A DNA stretch of 64,000 nt, taken from NCBI GenBank assembly GCA_050084515.1, contig CM114273.1, forward strand, positions 4,340,001 to 4,404,000, read 5' to 3'. Source of the DNA: Blasia pusilla. Taxonomy: Eukaryota > Marchantiophyta > Marchantiopsida > Blasiales. Both the position numbers and the translations under genes were made by a program. Each line of letters opens with the position of its first letter. Within the stretch, counting starts at the first letter, position 1. Under the pieces are notes generated by a model. That model saw only the letters and a program-made list of their open reading frames with translations. It made no database searches and was not told the origin of the DNA. Of this stretch, positions 48,539-59,145 are shown piece after piece.

Positions 48539-48750
48539 TCACACTTGCATCCTTTACCGATCATGGGATTAGGGTATCACTGGAGTTTAGACTTTGCAGG
48601 GCCTTTATCATTCACGGGACGCCATAGTCGGTACGTGTTGGTCATGGTGGAGCACTTCTCCAAGTTGATTGAGTTGGTGGCATTTCCGGATAGGTCAAGT
48701 GAGGGAGCGGCTTATGCATTTCTTGATAGAGTGCTTATGCAATTTGGCAC
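48539..48750 (+). pseudogene. Integrase catalytic core, first half
   Basis: Reads LPIMGLGYHWSLDFAGPL, then YVLVMVEHFSKLIELVAFP and AYAFLDRVLMQFG. The first catalytic Asp (in LDFAGP, codon 48590-48592) is retained. The core ends before the second Asp, at the junction with the inverted element near 48750. The protein would insert element DNA into the genome; truncation makes it dead. Confidence 0.9.
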
Positions 48751-49805
48751 AACAGTATACTTTTCCTCTGCAACGTTGATTGAGGGACTAGCGTAAGTCA
48801 CCACGAACTCTCTACCCTCATCTTCATGTTGGGTAAGCACGATTCCAAGCCCCAACATGCTCCAATTGGTATGCAACTAGAAAGGACGTCTCCTGATCGG
48901 TCTCCTTAATGTAGGTACGGACGTCAATTGATCCTTGAGCAACTGAAATGCTCTCTCCTTCTTATCCCCCTAGTGCCACTCTTGATCCATCTTGGTCAGC
49001 GGCTCCGCAATCGAACTGAAACCCTTGACGTATTGTCGATAGAAGTTCACCAATCCCAAGAATGCACAAACTCAACTCACATCCGTAGGACGTGGAATGC
49101 GTGAAATAGCCTCTACCTTTGTCTGCTGCACACCAAGGCCTCCTAGGTATATTGTATGACCCATATACTCAATCTGGTTGTAAAAGAACTTGCACTTGCC
49201 TAGATGTAGCTTTAGCCTATCTAACTACAATCGTCGAAATACCCCCTCCAGATGTCGCTCATGCTCCTCAACCGTGACGCTAAAGATTACGATGTAATGA
49301 ATATAATACCTAGCAAAATCCACACCTCCAAAGATCCTATCCATGATCCTCATAAACTCAGCTTGGGCGTTCTTTAACCCAAATGGTAAGAACCGCCACT
49401 AATACAAGCAATCCTTCTCGTGAGGATCGATGCCCGAAAATGGCATCTTCAGCCTGTCCTCCAATCTGATAGATAGTTGATGGTATCCGGCTTGAAGATC
49501 AAATGAACTGAAGACCTTTGCATGTCCAATAGCATCAAAGATCTCCTCAAGGATGGATATGGCATACCTATCCGACTTTGTCTGCCGATTGATAGGTCGA
49601 TAATCTCCACACATCCGCCTATCCGTCTAGTTTCCATGCACATCCTTCTTGGCATGCATGACAATGGTAGATGCATACTCTCCATGCGACATCTTCATTA
49701 GTCGTGCTCCAACCAAGTCTTGGCTCCTACTCTGAATCAGAGCCCTCTCCATGTCACTGTATCTCTAGGATCGTCGGAAGATCGGCTTGTCACTCGACAA
49801 CTCAA
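48751..49805 (-). pseudogene. Reverse transcriptase and partial RNase H, minus-strand retroelement
   Basis: Reading right to left: KPIFRR (about 49790), ERALIQSRSQDLV, GEYASTIVM, RMCGDYRPINRQTKSDRYA, VFSSFDLQAGYHQL, DPHEKDCLY, stop, WRFLPFGLKNAQAEFMRIMD, then FARYYIHYIVIF (49294-49305 is the active-site box), LGKCKFFYNQIEYMGHTIY, CAFLGLVNFYRQYVKGFSSI and LHTNWSMLGLGIVLTQHEDE. This is a Ty3/gypsy-type RT with the start of RNase H. The first catalytic Asp is kept, but the YxDD box is YIHY, so both Asp are lost. Stops are TAG, TAG, TGA, TAG, TAG. The block ends at VAEEKYTVV near 48755. Confidence 0.92.
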
Positions 49806-50265
49806 TAGGGATCCCTGGACACTTCAGCGTACCCAAATCATGCATACTAAATGCAAAACAACTCTTATAACTCCTGAGGAATTGATGTATCCGGCGTCAA
49901 CTTAGGGCCCATATCTAGCTCCTAAGTCTCCATCGTGACTATGGTAGGACTCTTCGGCACCGGTGTCGGTGGTTGTTATGGTGCAAGCCCCACTCGGACA
50001 ATAGAACTCAATCTGCTCCCATGCATCCAAATGCAAACTCGATCTCCTCCACATGTAATACCTGAACCACGCTGGATGTTGTGGTTATCATCTTCTATTC
50101 TAGTGTACCTACAAAACATCCCAAGATATCCAAGGGTGTCTCTCTCGATCACCCCTGGTGTGTCGATCTCCTCGAATCTTTGCTGACCATTACCTCAACT
50201 ATCTCGGTAGGCATGGGGCTCACCATACAACAATTATGATCTATCGCAGCCTCAAACGACACCGC
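49806..50265 (-). pseudogene. Linker between methyltransferase-like domain and RT
   Basis: Short minus-strand frames without a recognised motif occupy the space between the methyltransferase-like domain and RT. Confidence 0.4.
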
Positions 50266-51900
50266 TCACCTACTCCTAAGCTGAAAATCCATATCAAGAA
50301 ATTTAGATTCATCGCCTAACCCAAGACATGACCTCGTGACGCCTCTAATAGTGTCGGTATTCTTTGTCACTCCCTGTGGAGAATCCCATTGCTCGCTCTC
50401 GATCATCAACGTTGGGTTCCACCAACCGCTAAACCTGGTCATGAGAGACCAAGCTAGGCCCGGCCTCCTTGAATGCACAGAAGCGGGAAAACTTACCAAT
50501 GTGGGAAAGACTACTTGTGGCATGCCAATCAATTGACCATAGTGAACGGAGGTCGATCATCATCAAACATGGTTGCACAAAAATGAACAAGTCCTTCCTT
50601 AAGACAAACATGGACGGATAAGTCTAGACATGTCCACGGACATGGGTTCTAAGAGGTGGAACCCACACTTATAGTACATGATGGAAGGCAAGGCAAGGAT
50701 AAGTGGAGCAATGAGGGAGGAAGGAGGAAGAAACCGGGGAGTATGGAACATGAGGCAAGTAAGGGGAATGAGAAAGAAGGGAAAGGTGGGGCCCATACGG
50801 ACAAGTCCTTCCGTAGAACGGACATGGACATGTCCATGGACTTATGTCCGTCCTATGGAAAGACTTATCCATAAGGGCCCCACCTTTTCCTTCATGTTCC
50901 ATACTCCCCGGTTTCTTCCTCCTTCCACCTCCACTCCCTCCTCCTCATTGCTCCTCTCATCCTTGTGTTGCCTTCCATCATGGACTGTAAGTGTGGGTTT
51001 CACCTCTTGGAACCCATGTTCATGGAGATGTCAAGACTTGTTTCTCCATATCCGTCCTAAGGAAGGACTTGTCCATTTTTGTGCAACCATCATCGTGCCG
51101 TTCTGCCTATGATCGACAACGTGGATCGAGAATAGAATTCACCAACCAATGGGAGGGGTGCTCCACTCTCGCATATGCCCTCCACAAAACCTCATGTGGC
51201 ATCAAGTTGGTCCATCAAAGATGTCGGAGATGTGCTTGTGAACCTATACTTGCCGTATCTAACAACACTGCTGGGCCGATCCATGTGCGCACCTTATGTG
51301 CACTCATCACCACGCACGACCTCAAATCGCCCAAAATTTGCAAATCTCCAGAATGTATGCTAGAGAACGGAATTGATGCTCCTGTAAGTGTCATATGATC
51401 CGCATCATCTCGCAAGAATACGTGGATCGAGAGTCAGCTAACGCGCTACCTTGTCCAGCACTTGATTGGCCTTGATACGGCCAACCTGCAATGATCATAT
51501 CTATGGTCCCTACCCGCTCCAAGTCCTACGCCCCCAACAATAAAATATCCCTTGGTAGGGAACTCTGGTAACCCAAGATGGCAAACACAGACAACAAGTT
51601 GGGGAATCAAAGGCATAACTGCACCACATCACCATGAAGTCCGCCTCGCAACATCATCAACCTCAACATACAGGTATTACTCCACGTGCACTCCTTTGTG
51701 GAAAACAACAACTAAGCTGGTATTGATCCCTCCAAAGAGATCCAACACGCGAATACCCTCCTCTAGGATGCACCACACAATCGGAGTGGTGTCCAAAGGG
51801 ATCATAGTATTACTCCTGGCTACCTCGAGTTCCTCTCACCCATCACGCTGTGGTACAAATGCTTGGCTCCACGCCGTCTGCACATGCTCATCGGCCAAGG
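50266..51900 (-). pseudogene. Retroelement-encoded cytosine-C5 methyltransferase-like domain
   Basis: Reading right to left on the minus strand: PLDTTPIVW and VLDLFGGINTSLVV (motif I, about 51719-51745); YLYVEVDDVARR; then GTIDMIIAGWPYQGQSSAGQ, in which PYQ (51472-51480) stands where C5 methyltransferases have PCQ (motif IV); DSRSTYSCEMMRII; GDLQILGDLR; IGSQAHLRHL and WTNL (motif VIII-like); and, beyond a 522-bp insertion, VVFPTLVSFPASVHSRRPGL. The enzyme class methylates cytosine in DNA. Catalytic Cys is Tyr here and stops interrupt it, so this copy is dead. RT follows directly, so the domain is part of the polyprotein. The 5' end is lost near 51900. Confidence 0.75.
50569..51090. mobile_element. 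522-bp foldback element inserted in the methyltransferase-like domain
   Basis: The ends are ATGGTTGCACAAAAATG and CATTTTTGTGCAACCAT. Both arms continue to match for about 260 bp: GAACAAGTCCTTCCTTAAG against CCTAAGGAAGGACTTGTCC, and AAACCGGGGAGTATGGAACA against TGTTCCATACTCCCCGGTTT. They meet at a palindrome around GGACATGTCCATGG (about 50828). No coding capacity is seen. It splits the minus-strand methyltransferase-like reading. Flanking CATCATC sequence is suggestive, but no clean target duplication is visible. Confidence 0.9.
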
Positions 51901-51955
51901 AGGTGTGGTAAGAGGAGAGGAAGAGAGGAAGAGAGGAAGAGAGGAGAGAGGAAAC
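51898..51955. repeat. GGAAGAGA microsatellite
   Basis: A purine-rich run of GGAAGAGA units at the broken 5' edge of the minus-strand retroelement. Confidence 0.9.
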
Positions 51956-52299
51956 TACCTTCAACCGAAATAGATACTTTTTTTTTAAGAGAGTTTCCGT
52001 TGGGTTGAAGAGAGGAAACTTTTGTTTGAATTTTTTTGCACTTTTTTGTTCATATATTAAGCAGTCCCACAGTTTTTTTTCCTCTTCCATATTTTGGCAA
52101 CCCCTCTGAGTCCGACGAGTTGCAAATTGCACAATATTTAGAAAACTGAAAAATCAGTGGAATCATAAGTGTGGAACCAATCACTTTTTCCTTCCAAGGT
52201 CTGGAAAAAATCTATCATTTGCCCCAGGCTGAATAGAGTTCACGCTCAAAGTGAAGGTTCAGGAAAAATAAAAGTACAATCTAAAACCTCATTTTGCAT
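51956..52299. other. Spacer between retroelement and MULE
   Basis: No gene is seen. One palindrome of the intron family (GCAACCCCTCTGA / GTCCGACGAGTTGC) lies at 52098-52124. Confidence 0.5.
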
Positions 52300-55200
52300 C
52301 CTCAAAGTGGTTTGTTTAAAATACTTCGCACTTTTTTTAGGGACAGAATTGGTTGGTGGATTCCTACTCCTACCTCCGACTCTCTTAAAACTACCAGCAA
52401 CACATAGTACATGTGCTTATAAGGGAAATACCTTTTGCCACTTGTCTCTCTTTGGACAAAGTCATCACATGAACATGTGGGAAAGCAACATATGTGCACC
52501 ACATACACCCCTGTGACACTTGAATTTACAGTGTTGTTCTTGACACAATACATCCTTCCTATTCCATTGCCACTCAAGACATCTTTCGTGGCGATGATCT
52601 CCATTTTTGCCTCCCAAGCTGATGCAATTTGCTTTGCTCTCTCCACCATTGGCCTACACATTCATTTCTCTTCACCCCATTTCTAGACTCAAATAGAAAT
52701 AATGGATTGAGATCATCCACCTTCACCGGATACATGTTGACAACAATCTTGGGTTGAATACGAAATGCGAAGGTCTCTGTAATGCAAACATGCTCCCAAC
52801 TTCCCCCGTCTATGAGTCTGAAACCGGAACTTGTAAGATTATCCATTTCGTCTTGAGTGCAGTTCGTACCTGCGGCGATGGGCCAAATCGTGGGGGTATT
52901 CCCCGGAGCTCCAATGGCAGTCGGATAAGACTTCCGGAAAGCGCAAGATTCATTTGGGTAGAAGAAGTACTTCAATTGATCCCCGGTCCTCGTGAAACGA
53001 TCAAAGGTTTTGAGTCCCCAAAACCAGGCAATGGTCAAATCGATTCTTATTTAGGAAAGTGCATGCTCTTCTAATGCCATCGATCTGTCTGTAGGTGGGT
53101 CCACGTGGGTTGCTCGAGATATATGCCACCGTTTTAGGTTGCAATCCACCTCCATTACGGAATCCCATATTGTTGAACCACCCGGTGGCGAGGATGTTGC
53201 GAACTTCCAAAGAACGGAGGGCTTTTGAAATAAAAAATTCACTGATTTTGGAGAAGTAACTCCATCACGGATTTGGGAGGGGTCCGGGGTCCCCAAATAC
53301 CTGGGCGGCATAATTTCCTCATCCAAATCAATCACCGGATTCGTTCCTCGATCTTTGCCTCTTCACCGCTCAAGTCAAGATACTTATCTGGTCTCCACGA
53401 GTCTCGCTCGGACTGCTCTACCACCATCTCAGATGGGACGTCTTGAAACCCGCCCACGAATATCCCCACCAATGTGTACGTCTTGCTCGAGTGGAGTTCC
53501 AGCTACGCACCGGTTGAAGGCTTCCACATACATTTTTTCATCACCAGATCTCACAGCCACCCTGACATAGAGCTCGTAGATCGACGGCCCCTTTCCTTTT
53601 GTTATGCCTTTTGTGAGGAAGATATGGGATGGTGCAGACTGTAGCATTGCTCTTGCCTGGTCTTGTTGGCATGCCTCCACAAGTGAAATTCGTTGGCATG
53701 CTTGTGACAACCTCCAAGAGGAATGAACACTTTCTGCTCCACTTGTGTTGGGGCAGAGGGCATTTTCATGAACGTTCAATCCCTGCAACGACGGCAATGT
53801 TAGAAGGGAACGAAAATAACTCAGGAGTCAAAGAAATAAGCGACCTGTCGGAACCAGACGGGTTGCAGGCCCGAGGCATCCCATGAACGACTCTGCGACC
53901 CGTGGGATCCCGACGTGTTGTAACCTTAAACCCACCTCACGCAACCCGTCGAACCAGGCGGGTTGCAAGGGGCGAGGCATCCATGAACGACTCTGTGACC
54001 CCTCCGGTCCCGACGGGTTGCACACTCGGGTTGCACCAAAAATCTGGATGCAACCCGTCGGTTTCCGTCGGGTTGCACACTCGGGCAACCCGTCGCATCC
54101 GACAGCTTGCTTGGTTTCTTCAGTTTGAAATCCCTATAGTTCCCACGCTTATCACCCTTAGCTACAACTTTACAAACAATTCTCAGCGTGAGCTTGACAA
54201 GACAAAATAGTGAACTCGCCGCATGAAGTTTCCCCATTGTCTCATAACGTCTGATCCACCAACTCAACCAAGAGCACAACTCTTTGTACTTCCCTCAATC
54301 GCATGCTTCCTCCACCACCCATGAAGTTCTTCCTGGCATTCCATAGCTTTGCTTCAAGGTTTTGTTGTCCTTGCAGGCGTTGGAGTAGAGTGACATGCTC
54401 TGTCCTCTTATTCTCCTTGATGCAAGATTTGGTGTACAGTCACAGATTGCCAATGGAAAGCATCCGACCTTTCCCTCTCTGGTTGAACCTCTCCACCCGA
54501 ACACTTCCCGAATAGCAATCCACCCAGGTTGTGCATTGTCCGCCATGAACCCATAAATTTCGGAGGTGGCATTTTGTTTTTCCTTCACCACCTCCAATAA
54601 GAGTAACCATCACATCTTCAAAGCGCCAACGTCTTACGCCTTTACTTCACAGACAAATATAGTTTTGAGTCCCTTCTCCACATGGTCATAAACGTGACCA
54701 CCCATCATCAACCATCCGTTCAAGACTCAGAGCAAATATCAAAGCTTACCCAGCTCTGTAAAGATCTTCCCCTTCCTCATTCGATCTATAAGATCGAGGC
54801 CACTCGACGGACTGTCGTTGATATTTTGAAGACATAGGCCCCTGGATCCTCGCCTCCTTGGCCCATGAACGCCATCTCTGAATGAATGGAAATCTGGAGT
54901 TGGCCTTGATTCGCGATGGCATCCATTTCGGCCGTCTTTCCATCCGAACTTCGTATTTGACGCAACAAATTCGGAAGCATTCAGGATCGGCGAGAAATGC
55001 GAGATTTTCCCAGTTGTTTCTCCTCAACCGCCGTGATCTTGCTCGTCCGGGATTCCAAGCAATTGCTCACAAATTTTGATGCCGTTGTGAGCTTGATCAC
55101 TCCGGCTTTGAACTGGAGAGTTTGTGAGACCTCGGCTACTTTCTTCGCCACATCCTCCTTGATGTGTCTCTCGAATTGCATCGGTCCACAGGATGAGTGT

Positions 55201-56079
55201 GGGAGCCAACATGAAGCTGCCCGACCTTGTGTACTCGGCGTGGATCCCAAGTCGTGGACAATGAAAAATATGTATGCAAAGACACGCTCCAACGTGAGAA
55301 GAGCGATGCCTGACAATGAGGACATCGATGGCCTCCCGGCAATATGGTGGCACCGACCTCCGTATGGAGTTTCTGCATTCTTGGGAGGGAATTGCGACGT
55401 ATTGACTCGCCCGTTGCGCTCTAGATACGGGCATGCTGGACTTCTACACTCCAAGGCTCCCACGCATTGGCGGCGGGAGACAATCCAAGGACCATCTAGA
55501 ATTGAAGCACTAGTCCGTTGAAGCTGCACCATCGATGACAATCAGACTTTTTTCGTCCATACCCTTCAAAGCGTCCTCCATCTTTCTTTTGAGCAGGAGC
55601 AGCAAGTGGAGGCAACTCAAAAATGCAATTACCATCGTATATGGGCGGCAGCTCATCGACAAGAATGTGCTTGAATATTTTCAAGGCCAGAGACGAAAGC
55701 AAACTATTGCTCGATCATCGGCAAGAGGAACAGTAGGCGGATAGAGGGCCGGTTGGTGTCCGCAGATCCACCGAGGTTGATAACATCCGAATCTCTTCAG
55801 AAGAACATTGATATGAGCGTGTGAAGTTGGAGTCGGCCGGATCTCAGAGAGCTTGGAGTTGCAAACGAGAGCTCGGAGCACTAGGAAATTCTAGACCGTC
55901 TACTTAGGAAACAGACGAATTCAGGGGCACGCCGTAAACTCTGTATTGACCATTTGCTAGAGGTAGGAGATTCCATACTTTACGGTCTGAGGTCAGTGGC
56001 TAGACCGTCTCACCTATTATGTCTTCCGTACCGTCCACCCTAACATCTTTGGATACAAAGATGGTTCCAATTTGGAGAA
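52300..56079 (-). pseudogene. Decayed MULE-type transposase with SWIM-like zinc finger
   Basis: Read leftward from 56079. A segment shared with the ORF at 1-357 (55896-56079) carries a TAG and a TAA. 55541-54981 holds a Cys cluster (CVGALECRSPACPYL) and GRVNTSQFP. 54597-54295 holds GFMADNAQPGWIAIREVFG, matching the second-Asp region of MULE DDE domains, then ELCSWLSWWIRRYE near 54250. 53797-53429 holds AESVHSSWRLSQ and ISLVEACQQDQARAMLQ. Near 52480-52410 lies CSCDDF and then YKHMYYVL, a SWIM finger (CxC...CxH) in which the third Cys is Tyr. The enzyme would bind element ends and cut and insert the DNA. Frame changes and stops throughout show it is dead. The front end is cut at 56079. Confidence 0.7.
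53830..54115 (-). repeat. Palindrome cluster inside the MULE pseudogene, intron-like
   Basis: At least six copies of the 27-bp palindrome family occur within 285 bp, the best at 54050-54076 (GCAACCCGTCGG / GTCGGGTTGC). Coding similarity stops here and resumes on both sides, so this is probably an intron. The same repeat fills both introns of the three-exon pseudogene. Confidence 0.75.
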
Positions 56080-56082
56080 CAC

Positions 56083-57825
56083 GGGATGGTCGAGGAGGTG
56101 GCGGTGGACCTCCTCATATCAGATTTGCCTTCTGGGTTTCACTTGTGGGACAAAAATCCGTGTGACACTGTCCCAAACTGGAATGTCCTGCTTTCGTACG
56201 ACCAAATCGCGTTGTTGTTTTCTTTTGCCGACGCGTATCTGAGTGACAAGGGTTGTTTCTTGGTCCTTACTGGAGGAAGCGAAGATGAGCTCTTCAACCT
56301 GTAGTGCGTGAAGAGGTCGCTGAAGTGGAGGATGGCACAATCATGGGTAATTAAAAATGAATATCCGCTCCGATCGACGACGAGTCAAGTCTGGGTAAGT
56401 CCTCTTATTCAACGAATTTAGTTTAACAGAAATTCAACCTGTCATGCTCCTACGGGTAACATCTGTGCATGCAACCCGTCAGATCCCGATAGCTTGTGTC
56501 TGCGGTGTTGCAATATGTGTGAAAGCAACGGGTTGCAAATTCACCAACAAGTCTCCATTGACTGCAACCTGTCCGAACCCGACGGGTAGCAAGTAGCACT
56601 ACTTTTCCCCGTGTTTCTGGATTGATGCGACCCGTCTGAAAGCAACGGGTTGCTCTCATATTATGAAATTCTTAACTCTGAACAATTGTATTCAGTTGTA
56701 AGTCAACCATCGCACTCGAAAAAGTGGAGGTTTTGTCCAGCAAGATGAGCAACTTGTCGGCTTCCGACGGGTTGCTCATGGCTAAAAAGGGATCTTAGAG
56801 TTGTAAGACAACTTGTCGGATTCGACAGGTCGCGGTTCTGTCAGACCTCAGGCCAATTTCGGATGAGTTGGTAATTAGTATGGACTACTATGACGGGTTG
56901 AAAAGCAACCCGTCGGATCTCGATGGTTTGCACATTGTGTCGGGTTATGGAGAGTAGACCCGGTCTACTAGCTTTTTTTTTTGACAATATTTTTACACGC
57001 TTGTTTACAGATGGATCACTCATTTGTCTACTACTTTGTAAGGCCCGAGCACAACTTCCAAGTGTTCCAGATAGTCTCTACAATTCCCCTTCGAATTTAC
57101 ATGCACGATGGGACTCCCTTACTTGGAGGAAGGAAAAGTCACATGCCTTGATGCAAACGCTCTTCAAGCTCGAGGCCGGGTGACTTGGTCTTTGACTTAG
57201 TGGGCCTATCGGGTGAGTATCGGAGGTGCCTCACATAGTGGCACGAACATTCTCTGCCTTGAAGGAAGGATGAAACTTTTTGACCTTTGCTAATGGGAGT
57301 ATATAACTCTTCCCCAAATCCAATAGTTCCGGTTCTTGAACCACCATTTATAGTGACACCATCGTCACTTCCTACTATCCCGAAAATCGAGAGGGCAAAT
57401 CCAAGAGTAATTTTGGAAGAGCTATTGCACGATGACGAGTGTGTTCAAAGATTTATTGGACCTAGCTTGATTGAAGCGTTTTGGAATAAGGATTTAGTGC
57501 TTTCCAAGGACGGAGCACATGTTGATATTGGATGGATGTCACCTTGCAGAGCATACAAGATTTATTGCCAAGGAAGGCGTTGGGACTCAAATCATGTTAC
57601 ATGGAACTATTATGGTGTACTTAGGGGGGGCCAAGGTTCTCGAATTTCCCAACATCTTCGATCCCCGTCTACAATCGGCCAAAGGAGCGACTTGTATCCC
57701 AAGACATTCCTTTTGTACAGTAACCTTGGTGAGTTAAGAGTAAATTTGTAGATGACGAGGCTGAAGAAATCATAGACTAGATCAAATATACATTTCCGAG
57801 CTTCCCTCGGATGTAATAAAGGACA
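56083..57825 (+). pseudogene. 3' part of the three-exon gene, second copy
   Basis: Begins inside exon 2 at the methyltransferase-like block (DLLISDLPSGFHLWDK), with the same TAG stop at 56302-56304 and a GT-AG intron at 56395-57010. Exon 3 reads MDHSFVYYFVRPEHNFQVF. Small differences from copy A shift frames in exon 3: a longer frame, 57287-57751, opens LMGVYNSSPNPIVPVLEPPF. The first exon and most of exon 2 are missing, so it is a truncated copy of an already broken gene. Confidence 0.75.
56395..57010 (+). other. Intron 2 of the second copy
   Basis: GTAAGT at 56395 and TTGTTTACAG ending at 57010 define a 616-bp intron, nine bases shorter than in copy A. The palindrome cluster is kept. Confidence 0.7.
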
Positions 57826-59145
57826 CAAAGTTTTTGAATCATGATGGTTTTTGTAAACTTTTGCTCAATTTTTTTTTGTTCTTGTCGATTGTGTTGGTCT
57901 ATCTACTCGAGGTTATTTATTTTGCAACTCGTCGGATTTCGATGGATTGCAACTTGTCACAATATTTTAAACCCCTTGCGGACAACTTGTCGGATTTCGA
58001 CAGATTGGCTGCTTGAGTGATCCCACTCTTTTCTTATTAGTCCAACTTTTCAGGCATTTTGGCATGCTTCTTCACTTTTGCCTCGTTCCCCATTAAACGT
58101 CACACCATTCTTCTCTAACACGATATTTCAGAGACGTGTTGGATTCCTACTACCTGTGAGATTCTAATGTCAAATTCCCAGCCAGTCAGATTCTCATGGG
58201 TTGCAGGGTGGAATGGAATCACTTCTCAATATCCTTCTTTTGTTGTGGCATGCTTGATTGCAAGGGGTGCAACCCATCGGATTCCGACGGGTTGGAAGGG
58301 GTGCAACCTGTCGGATTCCGGCATTTAGGGTGTGAATGAAGGGACATGGGTACATTACTCCTGATAACTATCAACCTTTTGGTTCAATTTTTCCTCTCAG
58401 TCTCATCACATTTTCTTCTTGATGCATACATTTCTCAATGGCTGAGAGAATGGTGAAACCAAGTTGTCAAACACATGGCACTCCATGGTATACTTTATGC
58501 ACCCATTTATGAGCCAACATGATCCAATGCTAGCATGAAAATCTTTGGCTACCATCAGTGATGAGTGATTTGTTCTGTTCTAGAAAATCCCCTCATGGAT
58601 GAGTATTGATCGGATGGGATATTTAATGCAAGAAGAGTCAACAATCCATAATGTCAACCACATTTTCGGAGAAGTTAAACCTTGAAGAGCACAGGAGTCC
58701 ATTGAGACCATAGTTAGAGTCTTTATTTGAACCTTTCATTGAGATGAAATTGCTACTTCGGGTCAAATTATCTTCCAATGGTCCTCCGAAAATAATACCC
58801 CTTAGCCCGGCTTACTGTAGAATTGGCTTAGACAAGCAATGTGAAGAAAATTGGGCTCACATGGAGAGTGATGGAAGGATGTTTGTAGTGGTCTTATGAT
58901 GTCTACTAGTTCTTCCAAGCCCGGAAAAAAAAAATTATTTTAGGCCTGAATGTGCTCCACTTGCTACTCTCGTCTAAAGATTTGATGAATTTGAAAGCAA
59001 ATAAAAATTTCAAAAATGTCAAAAATTTTTGAAGAGAGGAGGCGGATTCTGCCTTTTTTTAAAGAGAGACTCTCCTCTCTCTTACTCTCTCCTGCCATAA
59101 TACCAAACCCGATCAATGGGTCTACTCGCCAATGGGAAGGTTACA
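57826..59145. other. Gene-free stretch downstream of the second copy
   Basis: Duplicate of 7173-8480. No gene is seen; decayed palindromes lie at about 57924 and 58268, and the A-run near 58924 is only about nine bases long. Confidence 0.5.

Noticed and set aside
48060-48542. 160-codon minus-strand frame as a gene
   Set aside because: It coincides with an insertion between two integrase halves and shows no recognised domain.
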